NCBI RefSeq assembly: GCF_001905795.1
Contig: NZ_LIXJ01000027.1
Location: 80,199-144,198, forward strand
Length of the DNA stretch: 64,000 bases
Source: Streptomyces sp. CB01580
GTDB taxonomy: Bacteria; Actinomycetota; Actinomycetes; Streptomycetales; Streptomycetaceae
Direction: 5' to 3'
Position 1 is the stretch's first letter. Each line of letters opens with the position of its first letter. The position numbers were made by a program, and so were the translations under genes. The notes beneath the pieces are model-generated. The model was not told the origin of the DNA. It worked only from the letters and a program-made list of their open reading frames with translations, and did no database searches. Of the stretch, positions 15,896 through 23,952 are shown one piece after another.

Positions 15896-17548
15896 TCATC
15901 CGCCGTGCGGCGTCGGTGCCGTGGCGGCCGGGGGCGCGCCTGCCGGTACCGCGCCCGCCAGGATGCGTGGTTCCTCGCCCTGGTACAGGCGGCGTGCCGC
16001 GGGTGCCGTGCCGCGGGGGAGGACCGTGCCGAGCCAGCCGGCCAGGAAACCGGCCGGGACGGAGACGAGCCCGGTCGTGGTGTACGGGTACCAGTTGAAG
16101 TCGAGGTCGGGGAAGACCGACGAGGGTGAGCCCGAGACCAGGTTGGTGCCGGTGATCAGCACCATCACGGTGCCGGTTCCGACGATCAGGGTGCTGAGCA
16201 GCCCGGTGCGGGTGAAGCGTCGCCAGAACATGCTGTAGATGAGGGCCGGGGCCAGGGCGGACGCCCCGACGCAGAACGAGAGTGTGGCCAGGGCCTGCAC
16301 GTTCCAGTGCCGGGCCACGACGGCGAGGGTGGTGGCGAGGATCCCGACGACGGTCGCGGAGAACTGTGCCGTACGCATCTCGGAGAGGCCCGGCAGCGGC
16401 TTCCTGGCGGGGTCGCGCACCCCGTGCAGTCCGTGCGCGAAGAGGTCGTGCGCGAGCGAGTTGGCGCAGGCCAGGATCATTCCGGCGACGGAGGCGAGCA
16501 GAGTCAGGAAGATCGCCGTCGTCATCGTCGTGACGACCAGGGCGCCGAGCCGGCCGCCGCTCGCGACCGCGCCGGTGACCTGGAGGATCGCACTGTTCCC
16601 GGAGGCCCCGGCGGCGGTGATGCGTTCGTGGCCGACGAACGCGGCGGTGCCGAAGCCGATCACGACGAGCAGCAGACAGATCCCGGCCACCACGGAGACG
16701 GCCCAGGACATGGTGCGGCGTACGGCCTGCGCGGACGGGGCGCTCGTCAGGCGCATGGTGACGTGGGGCAGGCAGGCGGCGCCGAGCACGACGGTCAGTT
16801 CGGAGCTGACCATGTCGAGTCCGCTCCCGTCGAACTGGAGCCCGGAGCCGAGGAACGCGGCTCCCGCACCGCTGCCCTGCCGGGCCGCCGAGAGCAGCGC
16901 GCCGGTGTCCCAGCCGAACCGGCTCATGACCAGTACGGCGATGGTGAACGAGGCGACGAGCAGCACCACGGTCTTCACGATCTGGATCAGGGCGGTGCCC
17001 TTCATGCCGCCGATCGCCGCGTAGCCGATCATCAGGGCGCCGAGGCCGATGATGGCGCCGGTGCGGAACAGGGAGCTGTCGAATCCCAGGATGAAGGCGA
17101 GCAGGTCGCCGCTGCTGGCGAGCTGGACGACCATCATCGGGACGAGCGCGGCAATGGTGGTGGCGCAGGCGGTGATGCGGACGGCGCGGCCGGGCGCGCG
17201 GTGTACGAACAGGTCGCCCATGGTGAACCCGCCGACGTTGCGCAGCGGTTCGGCCAGCAGGAACATCAGCAGGACGAGCGAGAGGGTGATGCTCAGGGCG
17301 AGGATCATCCCGTCGTAGCCGGTGAGGGCGATGATGCCGGTGGTGCCGAGGACGGTGGCGGCGGACAGGTAGTCGCCAGCGAGCGCGAAGCCGGCGCGGC
17401 GCGGGGACAGGCCGCGGGAGCCGGCGTAGAACTCTTCGAGGTCGTCGCGGTCGGGGCCGGACATCACGCAGAGCAGCAGGGCGATGGTGCCGACGGCCAT
17501 GAAGGCCACCAGCGACATCGACCGGGCGGAGTCGTCGAATCCGTTCAC
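15896..17548 (-). CDS. Sodium/solute symporter (acetate/monocarboxylate type)
   Basis: The 550-residue protein has about thirteen hydrophobic helices and the SSS-family look of ActP/MctC transporters: an EEFYAGSRGLSPRRAGFALAGDYLSAATVLGTTG opening region, GFTMGDLF, YAAIGGMKGTALIQIVKT, and CLPHVTMRLTSAPSA. It should import a small carboxylate with sodium or protons across the cytoplasmic membrane. It starts with GTG at 17548, overlapping the stop of the DUF485 gene by 4 bases. The DUF485 plus symporter pair is the usual acetate permease operon layout. The substrate is assigned only at family level. Confidence 0.88.
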   Translation of the reverse strand: MNGFDDSARSMSLVAFMAVGTIALLLCVMSGPDRDDLEEFYAGSRGLSPRRAGFALAGDYLSAATVLGTTGIIALTGYDGMILALSITLSLVLLMFLLAEPLRNVGGFTMGDLFVHRAPGRAVRITACATTIAALVPMMVVQLASSGDLLAFILGFDSSLFRTGAIIGLGALMIGYAAIGGMKGTALIQIVKTVVLLVASFTIAVLVMSRFGWDTGALLSAARQGSGAGAAFLGSGLQFDGSGLDMVSSELTVVLGAACLPHVTMRLTSAPSAQAVRRTMSWAVSVVAGICLLLVVIGFGTAAFVGHERITAAGASGNSAILQVTGAVASGGRLGALVVTTMTTAIFLTLLASVAGMILACANSLAHDLFAHGLHGVRDPARKPLPGLSEMRTAQFSATVVGILATTLAVVARHWNVQALATLSFCVGASALAPALIYSMFWRRFTRTGLLSTLIVGTGTVMVLITGTNLVSGSPSSVFPDLDFNWYPYTTTGLVSVPAGFLAGWLGTVLPRGTAPAARRLYQGEEPRILAGAVPAGAPPAATAPTPHGG

Positions 17549-18036
17549 CGGTCCGCTCCTCCTCTGCGGAGCCGGGCGGCGAGCGGGTCGACCGTGCGCC
17601 GGGCGGTCCGTTCGTACCGGCTGACGGCGAGCAGCGCGACGGGCAGTTGGCCGAGCGCGAGCACCAGGCCGAGGTTGAGGCCGCCGAACAGGGGTTGTTG
17701 CATCCGGTCCTTGGCGAAGCCGGAGAGCAGCAGGAAGACGATGAAGTAGCCGAGTGCGGTCAGCGCCGCGATGCGCCTGAGCGAACGGTACGAGGTGCGC
17801 AGCCGGCGCAGATCGCCGTGACGGGTGGGCGGGTGGTCGGGCGTCCGGGTGGAGGGCGACTCGGACGTGGTGGTTCCGGGCGACGGCGCCAGCGGCGGCA
17901 AGGGGTGCGAGCGCTGCCGGGGCAGCAGGTAGTCGGCCTGCTGCGGGGGCGGGGGCTGGTGTCCTCGGGTCGGCTGCTGCGACCGTCCGGGCCAGGAGGA
18001 GTAGGGGGACGGGGGCGGGGGGGTTCCGTGCGGCAT
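17545..18036 (-). CDS. DUF485 membrane protein, partner of the symporter
   Basis: The 163-residue protein has a Pro/Gln/Ser-rich N-terminal half (about 1-80) and a DUF485 C-terminal half: YRSLRRIAALTALGYFIVFLLLSGFAKD, then GLNLGLVLALGQLPVALLAVSRYERTARR, giving two transmembrane helices. DUF485 proteins accompany ActP-type symporters (YjcH in E. coli). I used the ATG at 18036 because AAGGAG lies about 10 bases upstream. It overlaps the symporter start by 4 bases, so translation is coupled. Confidence 0.85.
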   Translation of the reverse strand: MPHGTPPPPSPYSSWPGRSQQPTRGHQPPPPQQADYLLPRQRSHPLPPLAPSPGTTTSESPSTRTPDHPPTRHGDLRRLRTSYRSLRRIAALTALGYFIVFLLLSGFAKDRMQQPLFGGLNLGLVLALGQLPVALLAVSRYERTARRTVDPLAARLRRGGADR

Positions 18037-18754
18037 CGGGGTGCTGCTCCTTGCGTGGCTCGGTTCCTGGCTGGACGGCAAGGCAGGAGTGCGGGGTGGG
18101 GGAGTGCTGTCGGAAGCGTGAACATTACTCGCCGGTATGCGGGCTTGGGGAGACCCTGGCTCGAACTGCCGAGGGGATTGGCGTAGTTGTGTGCGGTCGT
18201 TGGAGAGCGTGGCCCCCGGGGGGTGTTCTCCAAGTGCCGTCCAGGTGCCGTCCAGGTGCCGCCCGGGTGTCGTCGGGGTGCCTCCCCGTGTGTTGCCGGG
18301 GGTGCTTGCTTGGCGGTTTCGGGAGGGGGTCCGGGATCTTCCGCCCGGGTCCTCCGCGCGGGGGCGCTCCGGTCTCGGACGGTCCGCAGCCGGTCGTGTG
18401 CCCCCGGTCATCTCTATACGCGGCCAAGGCGACACAATTGCCCAAAAAAGACAACTAGTGCGGAATGGCCGGTTGGGTGCTTTACTCCTTTCTTAGGTTT
18501 AGATGCCCATACCGTCACATGTGCGATGTCTACGGGGATCTGACGGCATGAATGGCTGGATGTCTCATACAGAGGGGTAGCCAGGAATGGATGCACTGAG
18601 GCGGCTCCGTGCCGTGACGAGCGGACCCGGGGGAGGACGGTCCTGGCGGCCGTCGTCCCGCCCCGGGGCATACGGGGATGCGAGGCCCGGCAGGGCGGCG
18701 GGTGCGCACGGGGACGGACGTCCCGGACCCAGACGGAAGCCGGGAGGATTCTGA
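18037..18754. promoter_or_regulatory. Long divergent intergenic region
   Basis: These 718 bases separate the DUF485/symporter operon (minus) from the surface protein gene (plus) and contain no convincing gene. The part near 18232-18286 holds an 11-base periodic array described separately. Bases about 18415-18560 are clearly less GC-rich than the surroundings, with a CAAAAAAGAC-like stretch and TCTTAGGTTTAG, and are the best candidate for the surface gene promoter and leader, which would then be about 200 bases long. I could not identify a known riboswitch. Confidence 0.4.
18232..18286. repeat. Array of five 11-bp direct repeats
   Basis: Five consecutive 11-base units (consensus roughly AGGTGCCGTCC) start at 18232, 18243, 18254, 18265 and 18276, with divergence increasing to the right. 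An 11-base period puts every copy on the same face of the helix, as in binding arrays of SARP-like and similar regulators. It lies about 200 bases upstream of the DUF485/symporter operon. Confidence 0.6.
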
Positions 18755-21700
18755 ATGGCTATCAAACCCGCACGGGACGTGAAACCCGTACGCCGGGGAC
18801 GGCACAGGAAGCGCCGCTCGCTCACCGGACTCGTGGTCATGGCGATGCTGACAGGGTTCAGCGCCGCCGCGACCCCGCTGCTCACCGCCCCCGCCTCGCA
18901 CGCGGCGGCCGGTGACGCGTTCGACCCGGCCGACCCGACGGTCTTCGTCGCGCAGGAGATACCCACTCGCCTCTACAAGGCGGTCACCGGGGCCTCCGGC
19001 AGCGTGACCTTCCAGCCCGAGGGGACGGCCGCAGCCGGACTCACCTACAACGCCATCAGCTACAACACGGCGGACAACTATCTGTACGGGGTGGTCTCCG
19101 CCTCGTCGACCGCCATGCCGGTCGGCTCGATCATCCGTATCGGCCAGGGGGGTGTCGTCACCCGCGTGGGCACCGACATCGTGCCGGGCGGCGCGAACTG
19201 GGGGTCGTTCGCCCCTGACGGCGGCTTCTACGTGGGCTCCAGTGCCACCGACGTGGCCTACCGGGTGGATTCCGCCACTGGCAAGGTGACGTCGACGATC
19301 CAGTTGCCCATGGTGCCGCCCACCGCCGACCTCACGTACGCGGACGGCTACTTCTGGGGCGTCGAGGCGGGCGGCAAGATGGTCCGTGTCGACCTCCTGG
19401 GCGCGACCAAGACGGTCACGGTCCTCGGCGCGGCAGTTCCGGCGGCCGAAGCCGGATACGGATTCGGTGCGGCCTGGACGTTCGGCAACGGCAACATCGG
19501 CGTTTCCGACAACGCGTCGGGCACCGTCTACCAGATCAAGATCGCCAACCCGGCCTCGGCGAATCCGACGTTCACCCTCGTCTCGACCGCGCCCGGCCCT
19601 GCCAGCGGCAACAACGACGGAGCGGCCTCGCCCGGTCTGCCCACCGACCTCGCGGTCGTGAAGAAGGGCCCCGAGACGTTCAAGCCGGGGACCCCCGTCA
19701 CCTACACCCTGACGGTGAAGAACAACGGGCCCGGAAACTCCAGCGGTTACACCGTCAAGGATGTCGTCCCGGCACCGCTGACCAACGTCAAGACCTCGAC
19801 GTCGGGGTGCACGGTGGCTGGCAACACGGTGACCTGCGTCGGCGGCCGCACCCTCGCGGGGGCGGAGAACACCATCACCATCACCGCGGACAGCCCGGCC
19901 TCGATGACCGCACCGGTCACCAACACCTCGACGGTCGTCGCCAACGAGGAGGACCCGACCCCGGACAACAACGAGTCCTCGACCGAGGGCTCTCCCCTGG
20001 TCCCGGGGCTGTCGGTGAAGAAGACGGCCGACCCCGGCACCGTGAAGGCCGCGGGCGAGAAGATCACGTACTCCTTCGTGCTGACCAACACCGGGAACGT
20101 GGAACTGAAGGATCTGGCCGTCAAGGAGACCTCGTTCTCCGGCACCGGCACCGCGCCGGTGGCGCAGTGCCCGGACGGCCCGCTGGCCCCGGGCAAGAGT
20201 GCGACCTGCACCGCCACCTACACGGTCACGCAGGAGGACATCGACGCGGGCGCGCTGCAGAACACGGCCACCGGCACCGGCACCCCGCCGGACGGGGGCG
20301 AGCCGGTGGTGTCGCCTCCGTCCGAGGCGAAGGTCTCGGCGCCGCCCGAGCCCGCTCTGACGGTCGTCAAGTCGGGGAAGTCCGAGAAGCCGGACACGCT
20401 GGTGGCCGGTGAGAAGGTCGAGTACGCGTTCCTCGTGAAGAACACCGGCAACGTCACGCTGAAGGACGTGAAGGTGAACGAGGGCGAGTTCACCGGCACC
20501 GGCAAGCTGTCCGACGTCGTCTGCCCTGACGGGGCCGCATCCCTGGCACCTGGTGCGAGTGTGACGTGTACGGCGTCGTACGAGGTGACGCAGGAGGACG
20601 TGGACGCCGGTTCGATCAAGAACTCCGCCACGGCGACGGGTACCCCGCCCGGTGGGACACCGCCCCCGGTCTCGCCCCCGTCTGAGGTCGAGGTTCCGGC
20701 TCCGGCCGACCCCGCTCTGGAGGTCGTCAAGACCGCGAAGACCGAGAAGCCCGGCGAGCTGGTGGTGGGCGAGAAGGTCGAGTACGCGTTCCTCGTGAAG
20801 AACACCGGCAACGTCACGCTGAAGGACGTGAAGGTGAAGGAGGGTGACTTCACCGGTAGCGGGAAGCTGTCGGATGTGGTCTGTCCTGCCGGGGCGGGTT
20901 CGTTGGCTCCGGGCGCGAGTGTGACGTGTACGGCGTCGTACGAGGTGACGCAGGCGGACGTGGACGCGGGTTCGATCAAGAACTCGGCCACGGCCACGGG
21001 TACGCCTCCTGGCGATGGCGAGCCTCCGGTGTCGCCTCCGTCGGAGGTCGAGGTACCGGCGCCTTCGGATCCCGCGCTGACCGTTGTCAAGACGGCCACG
21101 ACGGACAAGCCCGGCGAACTGGCCGTCGGCGAGAAGGTCGAGTACGCGTTCCTCGTGAAGAACACCGGCAACGTCACGCTGAAGGACGTGAAGGTGAAGG
21201 AGGGTGACTTCACCGGTAGCGGGAAGCTGTCGGACGTGGTCTGTCCTGCCGGGGCGGGTTCGTTGGCTCCGGGCGCGAGTGTGACATGTACGGCGTCGTA
21301 CGAAGTGACGCAGGCGGATGTCGACGCGGGTTCGATCAAGAACTCCGCGACGGCCACGGGTACCCCGCCCGGCGGTACCGAGCCGCCCGTGTCGCCCCCG
21401 TCGGAGGTGACGGTTCCGGCACCCCAGGAGCCCGCGCTGACCGTCGTCAAGTCGGCTTCGACCGAAAAGCCCGGCGAGCTGGTGGCCGGCGAGAAGGTCG
21501 ACTACGCCTTCGTGGTGACGAACACGGGCAATGTGACGCTCAAGGACGTCACGGTGAAGGAGGGTGACTTCACCGGTACGGGCAAGTTGTCCGAGGTCGA
21601 CTGCCCCGCTGGGGCGGCGTCCCTGGCGCCCGGTGCGAACGTGACGTGCACGGCGACCTACGAGGTGACGCAGGCGGATGTCGACGCGGGTTCGATCAAG

Positions 21701-22717
21701 AACTCTGCGACGGCCACGGGCACCCCGCCCGGCGGTACCGAGCCTCCGGTGTCGCCCCCGTCGGAGGTGACGGTTCCGGCGCCTCCGAAGCCCGCTCTGA
21801 CGGTCGTCAAGACGGGGAAGGCCGAGAAGCCCGGCGAGCTGGTGGCCGGTGAGAAGGTCGAGTACGCGTTCCTCGTCACGAACACCGGCAACGTCACGCT
21901 GAAGGACGTGAAGGTGAACGAGGGCGAGTTCACCGGGAGCGGCAAGCTGTCCGACGTCGTCTGCCCCGACGAGGCCGCGAACCTCGTGCCCGGCGCGAGT
22001 GTGACGTGCAAGGCGTCGTACGAGGTGACGCAGGCGGATGTCGACGCGGGTTCGATCGAGAACTCCGCGACGGCCACGGGCACCCCGCCCGGCGGTACCG
22101 AACCCCCGGTGTCGCCCCCGTCGAAGGTGACCGTTCCGCCCAACGGTGAGGGACGGCTCGACCTGGTCAAGACCGCCAAGCCGGTCGACGTCAACAAGAA
22201 CGGCAGGACCGATGCCGGTGACCGCATCGAGTGGACGCTGAAGGTGTCCAACAAGGGCACCCGCACCGTCACCGACATCAAGGTGTCGGACCCCACCGCG
22301 GGCCAGGTGACCTGCCCGGCGACGAGCCTCGCACCGGGGAAGTCGATGGACTGCACCGCCCCGGCACACACCATCACCGCCAAGGACGTGACGAACGGAA
22401 AGGTCGTCAACAAGGCAACCGCCTCCGGGAAGTCGGGCGACAAGGAGGTCTTCTCCCCCGAGGCCAGCTCCACGGTGAAGATCACGCCGGGCGGCAAGCC
22501 CGCCGGACCGGGCGTCCCGAACGGACCGGGTGCCCCGAACGGGCCCGGCACCCCGTACGTCCCGGGAACCGGATCGGTCCCGCCGGCCCACAAGCCCTCC
22601 GGGTGGCTGGCATCCACGGGCGCACAGGCACTCACCCTCCTCGGGGTCGGTGGCGCGCTGCTGGTCGCCGGTGGACTCGTCCTCGGTGTCAGCAAGCGCC
22701 GACGCCGCACCAACTGA
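18755..22717 (+). CDS. Sortase-anchored repeat surface protein (DUF11-like domains)
   Basis: The 1320-residue protein is exported and wall-anchored. Residues 1-52 form a signal peptide with an Arg-rich start and an ASHAAA cleavage region. Residues about 53-305 look like a beta-propeller-type domain (GLTYNAISYNTADNYLYGVVS, GGFYVGSSATDVAYRVD). A DUF11 domain follows (TDLAVVKKGPETFKPGTPVTYTLTVKNNGPG), then a diverged repeat and five near-identical 120-residue Ig-like repeats (AGEKVEYAFLVKNTGNVTLKDVKV...). A last diverged domain follows, then a Pro/Gly linker and the C-terminal LASTG sorting motif, a hydrophobic helix and an Arg-rich tail. LAxTG is the class E sortase signal of Streptomyces. A role in adhesion or the aerial surface is likely but unproven. 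Confidence 0.88.
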   Translation: MAIKPARDVKPVRRGRHRKRRSLTGLVVMAMLTGFSAAATPLLTAPASHAAAGDAFDPADPTVFVAQEIPTRLYKAVTGASGSVTFQPEGTAAAGLTYNAISYNTADNYLYGVVSASSTAMPVGSIIRIGQGGVVTRVGTDIVPGGANWGSFAPDGGFYVGSSATDVAYRVDSATGKVTSTIQLPMVPPTADLTYADGYFWGVEAGGKMVRVDLLGATKTVTVLGAAVPAAEAGYGFGAAWTFGNGNIGVSDNASGTVYQIKIANPASANPTFTLVSTAPGPASGNNDGAASPGLPTDLAVVKKGPETFKPGTPVTYTLTVKNNGPGNSSGYTVKDVVPAPLTNVKTSTSGCTVAGNTVTCVGGRTLAGAENTITITADSPASMTAPVTNTSTVVANEEDPTPDNNESSTEGSPLVPGLSVKKTADPGTVKAAGEKITYSFVLTNTGNVELKDLAVKETSFSGTGTAPVAQCPDGPLAPGKSATCTATYTVTQEDIDAGALQNTATGTGTPPDGGEPVVSPPSEAKVSAPPEPALTVVKSGKSEKPDTLVAGEKVEYAFLVKNTGNVTLKDVKVNEGEFTGTGKLSDVVCPDGAASLAPGASVTCTASYEVTQEDVDAGSIKNSATATGTPPGGTPPPVSPPSEVEVPAPADPALEVVKTAKTEKPGELVVGEKVEYAFLVKNTGNVTLKDVKVKEGDFTGSGKLSDVVCPAGAGSLAPGASVTCTASYEVTQADVDAGSIKNSATATGTPPGDGEPPVSPPSEVEVPAPSDPALTVVKTATTDKPGELAVGEKVEYAFLVKNTGNVTLKDVKVKEGDFTGSGKLSDVVCPAGAGSLAPGASVTCTASYEVTQADVDAGSIKNSATATGTPPGGTEPPVSPPSEVTVPAPQEPALTVVKSASTEKPGELVAGEKVDYAFVVTNTGNVTLKDVTVKEGDFTGTGKLSEVDCPAGAASLAPGANVTCTATYEVTQADVDAGSIKNSATATGTPPGGTEPPVSPPSEVTVPAPPKPALTVVKTGKAEKPGELVAGEKVEYAFLVTNTGNVTLKDVKVNEGEFTGSGKLSDVVCPDEAANLVPGASVTCKASYEVTQADVDAGSIENSATATGTPPGGTEPPVSPPSKVTVPPNGEGRLDLVKTAKPVDVNKNGRTDAGDRIEWTLKVSNKGTRTVTDIKVSDPTAGQVTCPATSLAPGKSMDCTAPAHTITAKDVTNGKVVNKATASGKSGDKEVFSPEASSTVKITPGGKPAGPGVPNGPGAPNGPGTPYVPGTGSVPPAHKPSGWLASTGAQALTLLGVGGALLVAGGLVLGVSKRRRRTN
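20349..22139 (+). repeat. Five tandem 360-bp coding repeats
   Basis: Units begin near 20349, 20709, 21069, 21429 and 21789, exactly 360 bases apart. Long stretches are identical between copies, for example around the VTQADVDAGSIKNSATATG codons. Such a perfect period and identity point to ongoing homogenisation or copy-number change by recombination. Confidence 0.92.
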
Positions 22718-22778
22718 CCCGCACCCCTGAAGGGTTGAGACGGGACTGATCCAGAACCGGCTCGTACCCGCACGTACC

Positions 22779-22824
22779 GGCGCCCGCCGCGCTCACGGAA
22801 CCGACCGTGGGCCCGGCGGGCGCC
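22779..22824 (+). terminator. Hairpin downstream of the surface protein gene
   Basis: Perfect 11-base arms (22779-22789 and 22814-22824) with a 24-base loop, 62 bases past the stop at 22717. Likely terminator. Confidence 0.55.
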
Positions 22825-22861
22825 TCCACGTTTCCCGGACGGCTCCTCCCGAGGAGGGAGA

Positions 22862-22899
22862 GCCCTTAAGGGCCGCCCCTCACTTTTGCGCAGGGGCGG
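22862..22899. terminator. Second hairpin and palindrome before the ABC exporter
   Basis: A 12-base perfect palindrome GCCCTTAAGGGC (22862-22873) is followed by 8-base arms at 22873-22880 and 22892-22899 with an 11-base loop. The two could be a back-up terminator. The rest of the 446-base gap to the ABC gene at 23164 shows no gene; it ends in an AT-richer AAATAGGAGAAAT stretch with the ABC ribosome site. Confidence 0.45.
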
Positions 22900-23163
22900 T
22901 TCGTCCCGGCGGACGACGTGGCGGTCACGGGCGGTTCCGTAGCGTGTTTCCGCAGCGTGCCGCCACCGCGGACACGGCCGGCCACGGCGGCGGGGTGGGG
23001 AAAACCCCACCCGAACACGGGGCCGTGCACCAGCGCGCCGGACCCGCGGGAACAGCAGGCTGTACACGTACGCCGCGACCTCCGCGACCGCGCGACATCC
23101 CGACCACCGCGACACCTCGATCACCGCGACATCCCGAGTACCAACCGAAATAGGAGAAATACC

Positions 23164-23952
23164 GTGACAACGGCTGTGACCATTCCCAGGCATGGGGGCA
23201 CTGGAGGGCTTACTGCCGTCGCCGCACGAGCACGACAGGTCGTCAAGGCGTACGGGGCGGGAGAGACCCGGGTCGTCGCGCTCGACCACGTCGACGTCGA
23301 CATCGACCGCGGGCAGTTCACCGCCATCATGGGCCCGTCCGGGTCCGGCAAGTCGACGCTGATGCACTGCCTCGCCGGGCTGGACACCGTGACCTCCGGC
23401 CAGATCTTCCTCGACGAGACGGAGATCACCGGGCTCAAGGACAAGAAGCTCACCCAGCTCCGCCGCGACCGGATCGGCTTCATCTTCCAGGCGTTCAACC
23501 TGCTGCCCACGCTCGACGCGCTGGAGAACATCACCCTGCCCATGGACATAGCCGGGCGCAGGCCCGACGCGGCCTGGCTCCAGCAGGTCGTGGAGACGGT
23601 CGGTCTCGCCGGACGGCTGAAGCACCGGCCGACCGAACTGTCCGGCGGCCAGCAGCAGCGGGTCGCGGTGGCCAGGGCGCTCGCCGCCCGGCCCGAGATC
23701 ATCTTCGGCGACGAGCCCACCGGGAACCTGGACTCGCGGGCCGGTGCCGAGGTGCTGGGCTTCCTGCGCAGGTCCGTCGACGAACTCGGCCAGACCATCG
23801 TCATGGTCACGCACGACCCGGTGGCCGCGTCCTACTCGGACCGGGTGCTGTACCTCGCCGACGGGCGGATCGTCGACGAGATGCGCGACCCGACCGCCGA
23901 CCAGGTCCTGGACCGGATGAAGGACTTCGACTCGCGCGGGCGGACGTCATGA
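23164..23952 (+). CDS. ABC transporter ATP-binding protein (MacB/LolD type)
   Basis: The 262-residue cytosolic ATPase powers the FtsX-type permease encoded next to it. The Walker A motif GPSGSGKST, Q-loop FIFQAFNLLPTLDALEN, signature LSGGQQQR, Walker B IIFGDEPTGNLDSR and H-loop MVTHDP are all intact. The GTG at 23164 has AGGAG 9 bases upstream; an open frame further upstream to 22918 lacks a site and is atypical sequence. The gene overlaps the permease start by 4 bases (ATGA), so the two are co-translated. Confidence 0.93.
   Translation: MTTAVTIPRHGGTGGLTAVAARARQVVKAYGAGETRVVALDHVDVDIDRGQFTAIMGPSGSGKSTLMHCLAGLDTVTSGQIFLDETEITGLKDKKLTQLRRDRIGFIFQAFNLLPTLDALENITLPMDIAGRRPDAAWLQQVVETVGLAGRLKHRPTELSGGQQQRVAVARALAARPEIIFGDEPTGNLDSRAGAEVLGFLRRSVDELGQTIVMVTHDPVAASYSDRVLYLADGRIVDEMRDPTADQVLDRMKDFDSRGRTS

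Noticed and set aside
18530..22591. A 1350-residue minus-strand protein opposite the surface protein
   Set aside because: Antisense artefact of the repeat region; Arg/His/Asp-rich composition and no recognised domain.
22918..23163. An 82-residue N-terminal extension of the ABC ATPase
   Set aside because: Pro/Arg-rich sequence without a ribosome site; the GTG at 23164 has AGGAG at good spacing and gives the normal family start.
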